Shown one piece after another: positions 1 to 8,810 of a stretch of DNA of 52,822 nucleotides; within the stretch, counting starts at the first letter, position 1, and the number at the start of each line of letters is the position of its first letter. The translations under genes were made by a program, and so were the position numbers. The notes below the pieces were generated by a model that was given only the letters and a program-made list of their open reading frames with translations, made no database searches and was not told where the DNA came from. Source of the DNA: Spartobacteria bacterium (lineage in GTDB: Bacteria; Verrucomicrobiota; Verrucomicrobiia; Chthoniobacterales; UBA10450); NCBI GenBank assembly GCA_003169975.1, contig PNAA01000038.1, positions 1-52,822 of the forward strand, given 5' to 3'.

Positions 1-7
1 TCCACAG

Positions 8-133
8 CCATATCAACGAGAACGAGCTCAGGCACCGCTGGCGAGAGCGGGCGTGGCTTGCAATGGATGTACTTTCATAATCTTGATTGAGGCTTCAGAG
101 CGGCCAGCGGTTGCCTGCAGCGACTGGTTAGAC
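8..133 (-). other. attC-like integron recombination site of the first cassette
   Basis: Read on the minus strand, the cassette gene is followed at once by GTCTAAC (127-133), which fits the attC R'' consensus RYYYAAC. Then comes a long imperfect inverted repeat: arm CAGGCACCGCTGGC at 29-42 pairs with GCCAGCGGTTGCCTG at 103-117, leaving one unpaired base. An extrahelical base in such a stem is typical of attC folds. The expected R' box is degenerate: GTTGATA at about 8-14 matches GTTRRRY only partly. The length of about 126 bp is within the known attC range. The inverted repeat is seen directly; the attC assignment is inference, supported by intI next door. Confidence 0.55.
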
Positions 134-463
134 TTTACGGGTTTCCGGGCGGGTTATGCCACCGCGCACCGCAGCGCAAATCCCGGTAATCATCGCCGCA
201 AGTGCAGCATACGCAGCGATATTGGCGATAATGCTGATCATGATGATGATTCCGTCAAAAAGCATGCCCTCAGAACCGCGTTGAGGTATCGCCATCAGGA
301 AAAACGACCCCGGGTAGATCCATATGACGACAGGAATATCGAGCCACGAAACCTCATCGAACCAGATCCCCGTGATCTTATAAAATGCGAACAGGCTGAC
401 CGCCACGCCCGCGCCAATAAATGCCGTGGTGGCAACAATCCGTCGAAATGTTGTGTGTTTCAT
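128..463 (-). CDS. small multi-pass membrane protein in an integron gene cassette
   Basis: This 111-aa protein has three to four hydrophobic segments (about residues 8-28, 42-60, 68-100) and a basic C-terminus; I recognise no family. Its setting is typical of an integron cassette. On the minus strand the core site GTTAGAC (466-472) lies two bases before the ATG, the gene reads away from intI, and the stop codon is followed directly by an R''-type box and an attC-like fold. Short inner-membrane proteins of unknown role are common in chromosomal integron cassettes. Expression would come from a promoter near attI, because there is no room for one inside the cassette. The ORF is likely real; the function is unknown. 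Confidence 0.7.
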   Translation of the reverse strand: MKHTTFRRIVATTAFIGAGVAVSLFAFYKITGIWFDEVSWLDIPVVIWIYPGSFFLMAIPQRGSEGMLFDGIIIMISIIANIAAYAALAAMITGICAAVRGGITRPETRKV

Positions 464-472
464 GGGTCTAAC

Positions 473-564
473 GAGTAGTGGGTGGAATTTTTGCGCAAAA
501 TAAGGCGCAATATTTCCGTCTAATCCGCTTGTCTGCAGGGCTGGCGCCTATTATAGACGGATTC
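473..564. other. probable attI site and integron promoter region
   Basis: This is the gap between the first cassette boundary (core GTTAGAC on the minus strand, 466-472) and the chosen intI start. In integrons attI and the divergent Pc and PintI promoters lie here. It holds an inverted repeat TTGCGC/GCGCAA around 491-510. I see no convincing -35/-10 pair and no LexA box. The assignment rests on position only. Confidence 0.45.
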
Positions 565-1578
565 ATGCCGGACAGTCTGCCCGCCCCTGCCAGCGAAGGC
601 AAGCCCAAAAAAAGATTACTCGATCAGGTGCGCGATGTCCTGCGCTTTAAGCATTACAGTCTGCGCACGGAGCGAACCTATTGCGACTGGATTACGCGCT
701 TTATCCGCTTCCACGGCAAGCGGCATCCGAGCGGGATGGGCGCGGAGGAGGTGGGCCAGTTCCTGACCCACCTGGCGCGGGAGGGCAAGGTCGCCGCTTC
801 GACCCAGAATCAGGCGTTGAGCGCGCTGCTCTTCCTCTACAAGGAGGTGCTCAAGCAGGAGATCGGCTGGCTCGAGGGCGTGGAACGAGCGAAGCGTCCG
901 GCGCGGCTGCCGGTGGTGTTGACGCGCGATGAGGTGCACAAGGTCTTTGCCCACTTGCGCGGGACGCCGCGTTTGATGGCGGCCCTGCTCTACGGGAGCG
1001 GTCTGCGCCTGATGGAATGTGTACGGTTGCGGGTGAAGGATGTGGATTTTGCCTATGCGAGTATCACGGTGCGCGATGGGAAGGGCGGGAAGGACCGGGT
1101 GACGATGCTGCCGGTGAATCTGGCCGCGCCGCTGCAGCGCCATCTTGGGAAAATTCGGGCGCAGCACGAGCAGGACTTGGAGGAAGGGGGCGGCGAGGTT
1201 TTTCTGCCTGACGCACTGGAGCGGAAATATCCTAACGCGGCGCGGGAATGGGCCTGGCAATATGTGTTCCCATCCAGTCGGCTGTCGATGGATCCGCGGG
1301 CGAGCGCGGATGGCCCGGTGCCGGCCCGGCGCCGGCGGCATCATGTGGCCGAGACGGCCTTGCAGCAGGCGGTGAAGCAAGCGGTGCGCGCGTCGGGGAT
1401 CGCGAAGCCGGCGACCTGCCACACGTTCCGGCATTCGTTTGCGACGCATCTGCTCGAAAACGGCAACGACATCCGCACCGTGCAGGAATTGTTGGGACAC
1501 AAGGATGTTTCCACGACCATGATTTATACCCATGTGCTGAACAGACCGGGCATCGGGGTGAAGAGCCCACTGGATTGA
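565..1578 (+). CDS. intI: integron integrase (tyrosine recombinase)
   Basis: This is a 337-aa site-specific recombinase that would insert and excise gene cassettes at attI/attC sites. The N-terminal SAM-like DNA-binding domain contains the [10 protein letters not shown] segment. The catalytic residues are present: R148 (SGLRL), H286 and R289 (HTFRHSF), H312 (LLGH) and Y321 (IYTH). The extra segment [12 protein letters not shown] separates IntI proteins from XerC/D, and the C-terminus GVKSPLD is also IntI-like. The frame is open upstream to a GTG at 478, but the ATG at 565 gives the usual family length and leaves room for attI. It is divergent from the cassette gene, as in standard integrons. 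Nothing suggests inactivation. Confidence 0.93.
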   Translation: MPDSLPAPASEGKPKKRLLDQVRDVLRFKHYSLRTERTYCDWITRFIRFHGKRHPSGMGAEEVGQFLTHLAREGKVAASTQNQALSALLFLYKEVLKQEIGWLEGVERAKRPARLPVVLTRDEVHKVFAHLRGTPRLMAALLYGSGLRLMECVRLRVKDVDFAYASITVRDGKGGKDRVTMLPVNLAAPLQRHLGKIRAQHEQDLEEGGGEVFLPDALERKYPNAAREWAWQYVFPSSRLSMDPRASADGPVPARRRRHHVAETALQQAVKQAVRASGIAKPATCHTFRHSFATHLLENGNDIRTVQELLGHKDVSTTMIYTHVLNRPGIGVKSPLD

Positions 1579-1649
1579 AGCGCGATTGGACCGAACCGGT
1601 CTCCAAGATGGCTCTGTAAACGGCGTTCCCGGAAGGAAGCGCCAGGGCA

Positions 1650-1685
1650 GAGCGCCGGAGAGGTCATTCCCTCCGGCGCTCTTTT
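1650..1685 (+). terminator. intrinsic terminator after intI
   Basis: GAGCGCCGGAG at 1650-1660 is a perfect inverted repeat of CTCCGGCGCTC at 1671-1681, with a 10-base loop and a TTTT tract after it. It lies 70 bases downstream of the intI stop. Confidence 0.75.
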
Positions 1686-1764
1686 GCTGTCATGAAGCGC
1701 ATTTCGGCCGCACTGTGGTCGTACGATGAAGCCACCCGATCGCAGGGACGACAGAGAAGGAACG

Positions 1765-2253
1765 GTGGTAGCCGGGAAATCTTCAAAGGTGAGCGCCGGG
1801 CTGCTCATGTTTCGGCGGCGCAACGATGTGCTCGAGGTGTTGCTCGTACATCCCGGTGGTCCATTTTTCGCGCGTAAGGATGACGGCGCGTGGTCAATTC
1901 CAAAGGGCGAGCTGGAACCGGGCGAGGATCTTCTCGCCCGCGCGCAAATTGAATTTGCGGAGGAGGTCGGAATCGAGCCGCGCGGCGATTGGAAGGCGCT
2001 CGGATCGATCCAGCAGCGGGGCGGCAAGGTCGTGCATGCCTGGGCCTTCGAAGGCGATCTGGAGGATTCGTTTCAATTGCGATCGAACACCTTCGAGGTG
2101 GAGTGGCCGCCGGGCTCGGGGAGACGCGGGAAATTTCCCGAGGTCGATCAAGCCGTTTTCTTCCCGGAGGAAATGGCGCGGCGCAAGATCAACCCGGCAC
2201 AGGTCGCATTGCTCGACCGGTTGAAAGAGCTCACCGAAAAGCCAGGCGATTGA
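1765..2253 (+). CDS. Nudix hydrolase (MutT-like)
   Basis: Nudix hydrolase that would cleave a nucleoside-diphosphate-linked substrate; the substrate is not predictable. The Nudix box begins GELEPGED and ends EEVGI. The usual RE pair at the core is IE, so the conserved Arg is replaced by Ile while the metal-binding glutamates remain. The segment before the box (HPGGPFFARKDDGAWSIPKG) matches the small predicted NTP-pyrophosphohydrolase group. An ATG at 1726 is in frame, but GTG 1765 is preferred because AAGGAA lies just upstream and homologues start close to the first beta strand. The gene is monocistronic after the intI terminator. Confidence 0.85.
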   Translation: MVAGKSSKVSAGLLMFRRRNDVLEVLLVHPGGPFFARKDDGAWSIPKGELEPGEDLLARAQIEFAEEVGIEPRGDWKALGSIQQRGGKVVHAWAFEGDLEDSFQLRSNTFEVEWPPGSGRRGKFPEVDQAVFFPEEMARRKINPAQVALLDRLKELTEKPGD

Positions 2254-2331
2254 TTAGAGCCTGTCTGCATTTTGAAACAGAGCGTTAAGTAGTGCGTGTC
2301 CTGCACTTCACGAGCCGGGCCACGGGCGAGG

Positions 2332-2429
2332 CTGTAGCCGCTTCGCTGCGCGAAGCGTTCGCCGGCGTGCAACACTCTCAAGCTTTTTGGAGCGCGCTCT
2401 CCGCGTCGCCCACAGGGCGACGGCTACAG
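2332..2429. repeat. REP-like palindromic element in a gene-free gap
   Basis: The gap 2254-2631 has no credible gene. It holds an imperfect palindromic element bounded by CTGTAGCCG (2332-2340) and CGGCTACAG (2421-2429). Inside are two hairpins: CGCTTCG/CGAAGCG near 2340-2358 and GTCGCCC/GGGCGAC at 2405-2421. A related copy lies at 24069-24162 (TGTATAGACG ... CGTCTACA with the same two inner hairpins). The pair looks like a dispersed REP/BIME-type family. I see nothing else in the gap. Confidence 0.65.
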
Positions 2430-2631
2430 GACGCTACAGGACGCGGATTTTGCTGGCCACGCAGGCTCCGCAAGTTCATGACACGCTCTAGCGGGCTTTC
2501 ACTGGCTCTTCCCGGCCGTCCGCGCAAGAAATGAACGGTCTTTAGCAAGCCGTGGCGAGTGCCGGCGATGATCGTGCTCGACGGTAATACATGGAAATAC
2601 TTCTCTCGCCATTGGCCCAGAACCAAAACCA

Positions 2632-3618
2632 GTGAAAATCCAAGCGCGTCAACCAGCGTCGGCGGACCGGTTTCGTCTCAAGACGATCCTGGTGCCGACC
2701 GATTTTTCGAGCCTCTCGCAACAGGCGATCCGCTGGGCAAAATTCATGGCGCAGCCAGCGCACGGCAGGGTGCACCTGGTTCATGTGCACGATTTCGAGT
2801 TCGCCATCCCGGACGAGGTCGCGGTCGACCTCATTTCCCCGGCCGATGTGGACCGGATGTTGCAACAAGAACTTTACCGGGTCGCGGCGAAGCACGCCGT
2901 TCCCAACCCCAGGAAAACCTGCCACCTCAAGAGCGGGCGCGCCTACGATCAGATCGAAAAACTCGCGGAGGAAATCAAGGCGGATCTCATCGTGACGTCG
3001 ACGCACGGTTTCAAGGGATTGCAGCATGTCCTCCTGGGGAGCACGGCCGAGCGGATCGTGCGGCATGCGACCCGTCCCGTCCTGGTCGCGCGAGCGGCCA
3101 AGAGCGGGCGCAGGCGGGCGCCCCGGCTGAAGAAAATCGTCGTGCCGCTCGATTTCTCCAGGTGTTCGGAGAGCGGGCTGCGCTACGCGATAAAACTGGC
3201 GCGCAGCTTTGGCGCGCGACTTTTCCTCGTGCACATCGTTCGGCTGGACTACCGCTTGATGGCCGATGGCTATGCGCTGTATGCGGCGGAGGAAATCATG
3301 AAGAGCGCGCACGAGGCGGCCGAAAAGGAAATGCGCCGCGTCGTGACCGCGACGGACTTCGGTGAAGTGAAATTTGAGACCGCGATCGAGACCGGATCGC
3401 CGGAGATCCGCATCTGCGGCTACGCGAAGCAAATGGGCGCGGATATCATAGTGACCTCCACCCACGGCCGCACCGGACTGCAACATGTGCTCATCGGCAG
3501 CATCGCAGAACACATCGTGCGCGACGCCGAATGCCCGGTCGTCGTGGTGCCGACTCGCCACGAGACCAAACTGGTTCGCCGGCGTTTCGCTTCCACATCC
3601 GCGCCAGGCGCTCGTTGA
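2632..3618 (+). CDS. tandem universal stress protein (two UspA domains)
   Basis: This 328-aa protein consists of two UspA folds, about residues 17-155 and 163-305. Each starts with the beta-strand motif (KTILVPTDFS; KKIVVPLDFS) and ends with an ATP-binding loop: STHGFKGLQHVLLGST in the first and STHGRTGLQHVLIGS in the second. Both halves therefore look able to bind nucleotide. Cytoplasmic stress or redox-linked role is known for the family; the specific trigger is unknown. The start is a GTG and no good Shine-Dalgarno is visible. It precedes the metal ATPase by 117 bases in the same direction, so co-transcription is possible. Confidence 0.9.
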   Translation: MKIQARQPASADRFRLKTILVPTDFSSLSQQAIRWAKFMAQPAHGRVHLVHVHDFEFAIPDEVAVDLISPADVDRMLQQELYRVAAKHAVPNPRKTCHLKSGRAYDQIEKLAEEIKADLIVTSTHGFKGLQHVLLGSTAERIVRHATRPVLVARAAKSGRRRAPRLKKIVVPLDFSRCSESGLRYAIKLARSFGARLFLVHIVRLDYRLMADGYALYAAEEIMKSAHEAAEKEMRRVVTATDFGEVKFETAIETGSPEIRICGYAKQMGADIIVTSTHGRTGLQHVLIGSIAEHIVRDAECPVVVVPTRHETKLVRRRFASTSAPGAR

Positions 3619-3735
3619 GCAGGCGGGCCGATTGGGGCCGCGATTCGTTAGGCCGGTGATTCGATCGTCGCCCCCGGCCGAGGCGGGTCGGCAGATTGAC
3701 GTGTATTTTCACTGCAGACCGCTGATCGTCCTCCG

Positions 3736-5625
3736 GTGACACCACGCCCGCGCATCGCCTGGACGCAGCCGAACCACCGCGTCTTGCTCCTCTTCGCGGT
3801 GATCTGCGGGCTGAGCACGTTCAGCGGATTTCTGCTGCAACGACTCGGGGCCCCGCCCCTCGCCGCGATTCCGCTCTTTATCGTCGCCTACTTGAGCGGC
3901 GGCTGGTTTGCCTCGATCCAACTCAGCGGCGAGTTGCGGCGCGGCAAGTGGGACATTAATCTGCTCATGATCGTCGTCGCGCTCGGCGCGGCGAGCGTCG
4001 GCGCCTGGGCGGAAGGCGGCACGCTGCTTTTCCTCTTCTCGCTGAGCAACGCGCTCGAGCGCTTTGCCAATTATCGCACCGAGCAGACGATCAGCTCGTT
4101 GCTCAAGTCCGCGCCGGAGACCGCGTGGCTGCGCGAGAACGGACGATGGATTGAAGTGGCGGCGGATTCGTTAGGCATCGGCGCTGAGGTGCTGGTGAAA
4201 CCGGGAGAGCTTTTCCCGGTGGATGGAGCAGTGATCGAAGGCGCGACCTCGGTCGACGAGTCCGCCCTGACCGGAGAGGCGCTCCCGGTTTCGAAACGCA
4301 CCGGTGATCCGGTGAGCGGCGGCACGATGAATCTGGAGGGGCAGGCGGTCATCCGGGTGCAGCGTTTGCCGAGCGAGAGCGCGGTGCAACGCATCATCGA
4401 CTTGATCGAGAGCGCGCGCGGACAGAAGGCGCCGGCGCAACGTTTTACCGACACGTTTACGCGCTACTACACGGTGGTCGTCCTGGCGGGCAGTGTCGTT
4501 TTTCTCGGGTGGCTCCTGCTTTGGGAGCGCGAGCCGCTCGCGCGCGCCGTTTACCGGATGATGACGCTCCTCGTCGTCTCCTCGCCCTGCGCTCTCGTTC
4601 TTTCGATTCCGTCCGCCATCCTGGTCGCGATCGCGGCCGGCGCGCGCCAGGGCATTCTTTTCCGGGGCGGGGTGGCGGTCGAAACGCTCGCCGGGGTCAA
4701 TCACTTCGCCTTCGACAAGACCGGCACCCTAACGACGGGCGAGCTGGAGGTCGCGCGAATTGAGACGACCGGCGACATCTCACAGGAAGAAGCGCTCGCC
4801 GTCGCCGCCGCGGTGGCCCAGAATTCCACCCATCCGCTCTCCCGCGCCGTCGTGGCGGAAGCCGAACGCATTGGTTTGCCGCTGAGCGAAACGCAGGGCG
4901 TCGCCAATATCCCCGGGTTCGGAATGGAAGCGATGATCGGGTCAACTCTGACCGCGGTCGGAAGCCGGCGCTTGATGGAGCAGCGCGGATTCGACGTCGC
5001 GCCGTTCCCTTCGAGCGGCGCGGAGGCCGAGGTCTGGGTCGCAGGCGACAGACTGCTCGGCGTCATTTACCTGCGCGACCGGCTCCGGCTGGCGACCCCG
5101 GCGGTCATCGCGGACCTAATGAAAGAAGGCGACTCGGTCGCCTTGATCTCCGGCGATCGCGCCTCCGCGGCCGAGATGGTGGCGCGCGCGGCGGGGATCG
5201 AGGAAGTGCACGCCGACCTTACGCCTAACGAAAAACTGGAATGGATTCACCGCTGGCGACAGGAGGGAAAAACGGTCGCGATGGTGGGCGACGGAATCAA
5301 CGATGCTCCCAGCCTGATCGCGGCCGATGTCGGTCTCGGGATGGGCGCGCGCGGCTCGGATGCCGCCCTCGCCCAAGCCGATATCATCCTGATGCACGAC
5401 CGGATCGAGAACGTGCCGGCGGCCCTGCGCCTTAGTCGGCGGGCGCGCACCATCATCCGGCAGAATCTCGTCGTGTCGTTAGGCACGGTGGCCGTCCTGG
5501 TGAGCTTCGCGCTCGCGCAAAAGATCAGGCTTTCGATCGGGGTCGTCGGCCACGAAGGGAGCACGGTCCTGGTGGTGCTCAACGGCCTGCGGCTGCTTCG
5601 GTTCAAGCCGGGCCGCGAGGCGTGA
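3736..5625 (+). CDS. P1B-4 type heavy-metal translocating ATPase (Co/Zn/Fe export class)
   Basis: This 629-aa P-type ATPase would pump a divalent transition metal across the inner membrane. The phosphorylation motif DKTGTLT has D327; the actuator TGEALPV, HP motif (HPLSRAVV) and hinge GDGINDAP are all present. The transmembrane metal motifs are SPC (S283-C285) and HEGST (from H606), the signature of the P1B-4 (CoaT/CtpD-like) subgroup rather than the CPC of Cu or Zn/Cd pumps. There is no N-terminal metal-binding domain, which is usual for P1B-4. The start is GTG 3736. It sits between a universal stress protein and an AIM24 protein; no metal-responsive regulator is adjacent. Confidence 0.92.
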   Translation: MTPRPRIAWTQPNHRVLLLFAVICGLSTFSGFLLQRLGAPPLAAIPLFIVAYLSGGWFASIQLSGELRRGKWDINLLMIVVALGAASVGAWAEGGTLLFLFSLSNALERFANYRTEQTISSLLKSAPETAWLRENGRWIEVAADSLGIGAEVLVKPGELFPVDGAVIEGATSVDESALTGEALPVSKRTGDPVSGGTMNLEGQAVIRVQRLPSESAVQRIIDLIESARGQKAPAQRFTDTFTRYYTVVVLAGSVVFLGWLLLWEREPLARAVYRMMTLLVVSSPCALVLSIPSAILVAIAAGARQGILFRGGVAVETLAGVNHFAFDKTGTLTTGELEVARIETTGDISQEEALAVAAAVAQNSTHPLSRAVVAEAERIGLPLSETQGVANIPGFGMEAMIGSTLTAVGSRRLMEQRGFDVAPFPSSGAEAEVWVAGDRLLGVIYLRDRLRLATPAVIADLMKEGDSVALISGDRASAAEMVARAAGIEEVHADLTPNEKLEWIHRWRQEGKTVAMVGDGINDAPSLIAADVGLGMGARGSDAALAQADIILMHDRIENVPAALRLSRRARTIIRQNLVVSLGTVAVLVSFALAQKIRLSIGVVGHEGSTVLVVLNGLRLLRFKPGREA

Positions 5626-5685
5626 ACCGAGCGCCGCGCGCCGCGGGCGTTGCGGGCCGAGCCGGTCGGAGGGATAGGTCTGCTG

Positions 5686-6444
5686 ATGCAACATCAAATT
5701 ATTGGCAGCACGATGCCCGTTCTGGAGATCCAGCTCGCGGCCGAGGAGCGGATCATCGCCGTCTCGGGCGAGCTTTCCTGGATGACGAGCACAATCGACT
5801 TGAGCACCACCACCGGGTTCGGCGGCGGGGGCGGGTTACTCGGCGCCTTCCAGCGCGTGGTCGGCGGCGGTTCGCTTTTCATGACGGAATATCGCGCGCG
5901 TGGCGGCGATGGAACGGTGGCTTTCGCGACGAAATTGCCGGGGCACATCGTGCCAGTCGACGTTTCACCGGGGCAGACTTACCTGATCCACCGCCACGGC
6001 TTCCTTTGCGCGACGCCGGGCGTGGAATTGAGTGTCGGATTTCAGCAGTCGTTAGGCGCAGGCATCTTTGGCGGCGACGGATTCATCCTGCAAAAGCTGG
6101 CGGGGCAATGCCAGGCGTTCGTCGAGCTCGGCGGCGAAATCGTGACCTACGATCTCGCGCCCGGGGAAACGCTCCGGGTCCACCCGGGCCACGTCGGGAT
6201 GTTCGAAGCAAGCGTCCGCTTCGAGATCACGCGGATCAAAGGCATTCGCAATATGCTCTTCGGCGGCGATGGAATTTTCCTCGCCGCTCTCACCGGCCCC
6301 GGAAAGATTTGGCTCCAGACGCTGACGGTGGCGAATTTCGCGCACGCGCTCGCGCCCTACCTGCCCGGCATCAAGACCGAAGTCACCGAAGTCGGCGCGG
6401 GTGCGGTCATCGGCTCGGTGATTCGTGGCCTAACGACAAGCTAA
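5686..6444 (+). CDS. AIM24 family protein
   Basis: This 252-aa protein has the AIM24/TIGR00266 architecture: repeated beta-sandwich segments with glycine-rich turns (TGFGGGGGLLGAFQRV, LGAGIFGGDGFILQKL, MLFGGDGIFLAALTGPG) and the family's characteristic PGxI..V and L.PG.. stretches. The family is widespread and lacks an agreed biochemical role; the yeast homologue acts in mitochondria. Start chosen at ATG 5686, which has GGAGGG about 13 bases upstream; a TTG at 5650 is also in frame. It follows the metal ATPase by 60 bases on the same strand. Confidence 0.85.
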   Translation: MQHQIIGSTMPVLEIQLAAEERIIAVSGELSWMTSTIDLSTTTGFGGGGGLLGAFQRVVGGGSLFMTEYRARGGDGTVAFATKLPGHIVPVDVSPGQTYLIHRHGFLCATPGVELSVGFQQSLGAGIFGGDGFILQKLAGQCQAFVELGGEIVTYDLAPGETLRVHPGHVGMFEASVRFEITRIKGIRNMLFGGDGIFLAALTGPGKIWLQTLTVANFAHALAPYLPGIKTEVTEVGAGAVIGSVIRGLTTS

Positions 6445-6570
6445 CGAACTCGAGACGCGGCGAGTGCGCCGTATCGCCCTGGATCGAAATGGCAGCCAAA
6501 TTCTTAAAAAAATTTGCTTCCATCGGCGACGCTTATTGATCTATTGTCGGAAGCTATAAATTACAATTCC

Positions 6571-7770
6571 ATGACAACTTCAAGAATTCTTAATGTCATT
6601 CTGTGCACCGTCTTCCTCTTCGCAGGCTGCAGCAAGAAGACGAGCACGACGAAAATCATCAATTCGAAGCATGTGAAGATCGGCTTTATCGGGCTGACCT
6701 GCGAAGCGCCGATTTATACGGCTTATGAGAAAGGGTTTTTCAAGGAAGAAGGCCTCGAGCCTGAATTAGTGAAATGCAGTTGGGCGAATTACAAAGATAA
6801 TCTCGCGCTCGGCAGCTACGACATCACGCACCATCTGGTGATGTATTTCCTCAAACCGATCGAGCAGGGCTTGGATGTGAGGTTCCTTGGGGGAGTGCAC
6901 ACCGGATGCCTGCGAGTCCAAACCGGTGTGAACAGTCCAATTCATACAATCCAGGATTTGAAGGGAAAACGGATTGGAGTCCCGGGAATGGGCACGCCTC
7001 CGTTCGTCTTTGCCAACCGGGTTCTCGGAACCCACGGCGTCGATGCCAGCAAGGATATTACCTGGAAGGTTTTTCCGGCCGGAGAACTGGGATTGGCGCT
7101 GACCAAGGGAGAAGTGGATGCCGTGGCCGACGCCGAGCCGATTGGGACCCTGTTGGTCGCGGACGGGAGGGCGAGAAACATCGACGGAATGGACGAGGCG
7201 ACCGACGAACCTTACGCCAGCGAGTATTGCTGCGAAATCATCGGGAATGGCAAATGGATCGATGCCAACCCCGACACCGCAGCCCGAGCAACCCGAGCGA
7301 TCTTGAAAGGGGCGGTGTGGGTGCAGCAAAACCCGAAGGCTGCAGCTAAGCTGGCCGTGGACAAAAAATACCTCGCTTCCACGGTTGAACTAAACACCAT
7401 CGCCCTTAGCCGCTTGAAATACATTCCGTCGGTCGGTCGCGCTGAGCAAACACTCTACACCGCGGCCAAGGAAATGAGGGAGGCCAAGATGCTTTCGCCT
7501 ACCACCGATACTGACGCATTAGCGAAGCGCGCCTTCCAGCATCTTGATGGCGTGACCGACGAGTGGATTAAGACCGTCCGAGTGGAAAAAGTCCCGGGCG
7601 GCCAGGTCGACCCTAACGAAGATATCCGCATATATGCAGAGTTGATTCAGAGAGACACCGAAGATTCCTGCTGCCGAAGAAAGATGTTCGATCAGCCGGA
7701 CCAGGAAGCCCCGAATCTGGCTGATCCCGAGGCGCCATGCCTCCAGAAGAAGACGATCGCCGGTAAATGA
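6571..7770 (+). CDS. ABC importer substrate-binding lipoprotein (NMT1/SsuA/NrtA type)
   Basis: This 399-aa lipoprotein has a short signal sequence and lipobox (LFAGC, cysteine near residue 20). The mature part is a type II periplasmic binding fold: KIGFIGLTCEAPIYTAYEKG opens it, and DLKGKRIGVPGMGTPP is the typical loop of the nitrate/sulfonate/taurine group. The ligand cannot be told from sequence. The ATG at 6571 is chosen because it starts the signal peptide; a TTG at 6514 is in frame but would bury it. The unusually polar, Cys-containing tail (DSCCRRK and beyond) extends past the normal domain end. Its stop overlaps the permease start (ATGA), so the two are translationally coupled. Confidence 0.9.
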   Translation: MTTSRILNVILCTVFLFAGCSKKTSTTKIINSKHVKIGFIGLTCEAPIYTAYEKGFFKEEGLEPELVKCSWANYKDNLALGSYDITHHLVMYFLKPIEQGLDVRFLGGVHTGCLRVQTGVNSPIHTIQDLKGKRIGVPGMGTPPFVFANRVLGTHGVDASKDITWKVFPAGELGLALTKGEVDAVADAEPIGTLLVADGRARNIDGMDEATDEPYASEYCCEIIGNGKWIDANPDTAARATRAILKGAVWVQQNPKAAAKLAVDKKYLASTVELNTIALSRLKYIPSVGRAEQTLYTAAKEMREAKMLSPTTDTDALAKRAFQHLDGVTDEWIKTVRVEKVPGGQVDPNEDIRIYAELIQRDTEDSCCRRKMFDQPDQEAPNLADPEAPCLQKKTIAGK

Positions 7771-8810
7771 ATAGTGCCATTCAGGAAGTCGCAACGGAAG
7801 CCTCCGTCATCACAATGGCGCGGTCTGCCGCCGGTGAGGCCGCGTTCACAGCACCGCCTGCCCTGAAATCACGGCCGCAGACGCTCCTGGCTATTCCAGT
7901 CGCGGCGGCGATCGGTCTCGCGGTGCACTATTTCGTGCCGAAAAGCGAACCGCTCTATCCCACCCATTTCTATCCGATATTCCTGAGCGTCATGTTCGGC
8001 CTGGGATTAGCGGGCGCGTTGGCGCAGATTTCTTTTCCGCGGCTCCGTCGCTGGATGCGCAAGATGTGTCCGATTCTAGGTGCGGTTGTCTTGACCGCCG
8101 CTTTATGGGAGCTGGCCACGAGTTGTTTGGAATTGCTGCCACTCCCCTACTTCCCAGGGCCGGAAGGAGTGATGGCCGCACTCGCCAGCGATCGCGTCCT
8201 GCTCTTCGATAGTACCTGGCATTCTCTTGTCCTGTTGCTGAGCGGTTATGCGGTCGGAACGGTGATCGCTTTGATCACCGGCGTAACCATCGGCTGGTTC
8301 CCGCATGCCCGCTATTGGGGCATGCCATTGCTTAAAGTCGTCGGTCCCATCCCCGCCACGGCGTGGATTCCCCTCGCGATGGTTATCTCGCCCTCCGCCC
8401 TCTGGTCCGCAATCGGCCTGGTGGCCCTTGCCGTCTGGTTCCCAGTCACGATGTTGACCGCCTCCGGCATTTCCAATACGCGCACTTCCTATCTCGACGT
8501 GGCGCGCACCCTTGGTGCCGGACAGGCTTACCTCATCTTCCGGGTCGCGATTCCTGCTGCGTTGCCGAATATTTTTATCGGACTCTTCATGGGACTTGGC
8601 ACCTCATTTCTGACCCTCGTGGTCGCGGAAACGGTCGGGGTAAAATCCGGTCTCGGCTGGTATTTGAGCTGGGCCCAGGGCTGGGCTGAGTATGGCAAAG
8701 TGTACGGGGCGTTAGTAATCATGGCAGCCTTCTTCTCGACGATCATGACCGTGCTCTTCAAGGTGCGCGATCACGTTCTCGTTTGGCAAAAGGGAGTTAT
8801 CAAATGGTAG
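7767..8810 (+). CDS. ABC importer permease (SsuC/NrtB/TauC type)
   Basis: This 347-aa inner-membrane permease has the BPD_transp_1 fold in its C-terminal two thirds. The EAA-type coupling loop is visible as DVARTLGAGQAYLIFRVAIP around residue 240-260. The N-terminus is longer than usual for SsuC/TauC (about 110 residues before the conserved WELA segment) and adds two or more hydrophobic helices. It overlaps the binding-protein gene by 4 bases at its start and the ATPase gene by 7 at its end, giving one tight operon. Confidence 0.92.
   Translation: MNSAIQEVATEASVITMARSAAGEAAFTAPPALKSRPQTLLAIPVAAAIGLAVHYFVPKSEPLYPTHFYPIFLSVMFGLGLAGALAQISFPRLRRWMRKMCPILGAVVLTAALWELATSCLELLPLPYFPGPEGVMAALASDRVLLFDSTWHSLVLLLSGYAVGTVIALITGVTIGWFPHARYWGMPLLKVVGPIPATAWIPLAMVISPSALWSAIGLVALAVWFPVTMLTASGISNTRTSYLDVARTLGAGQAYLIFRVAIPAALPNIFIGLFMGLGTSFLTLVVAETVGVKSGLGWYLSWAQGWAEYGKVYGALVIMAAFFSTIMTVLFKVRDHVLVWQKGVIKW

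Noticed and set aside
616-1533. 305-aa minus-strand frame opposite intI
   Set aside because: Arg/His/Gln-rich composition with no motif, whereas the plus strand encodes a complete integrase.
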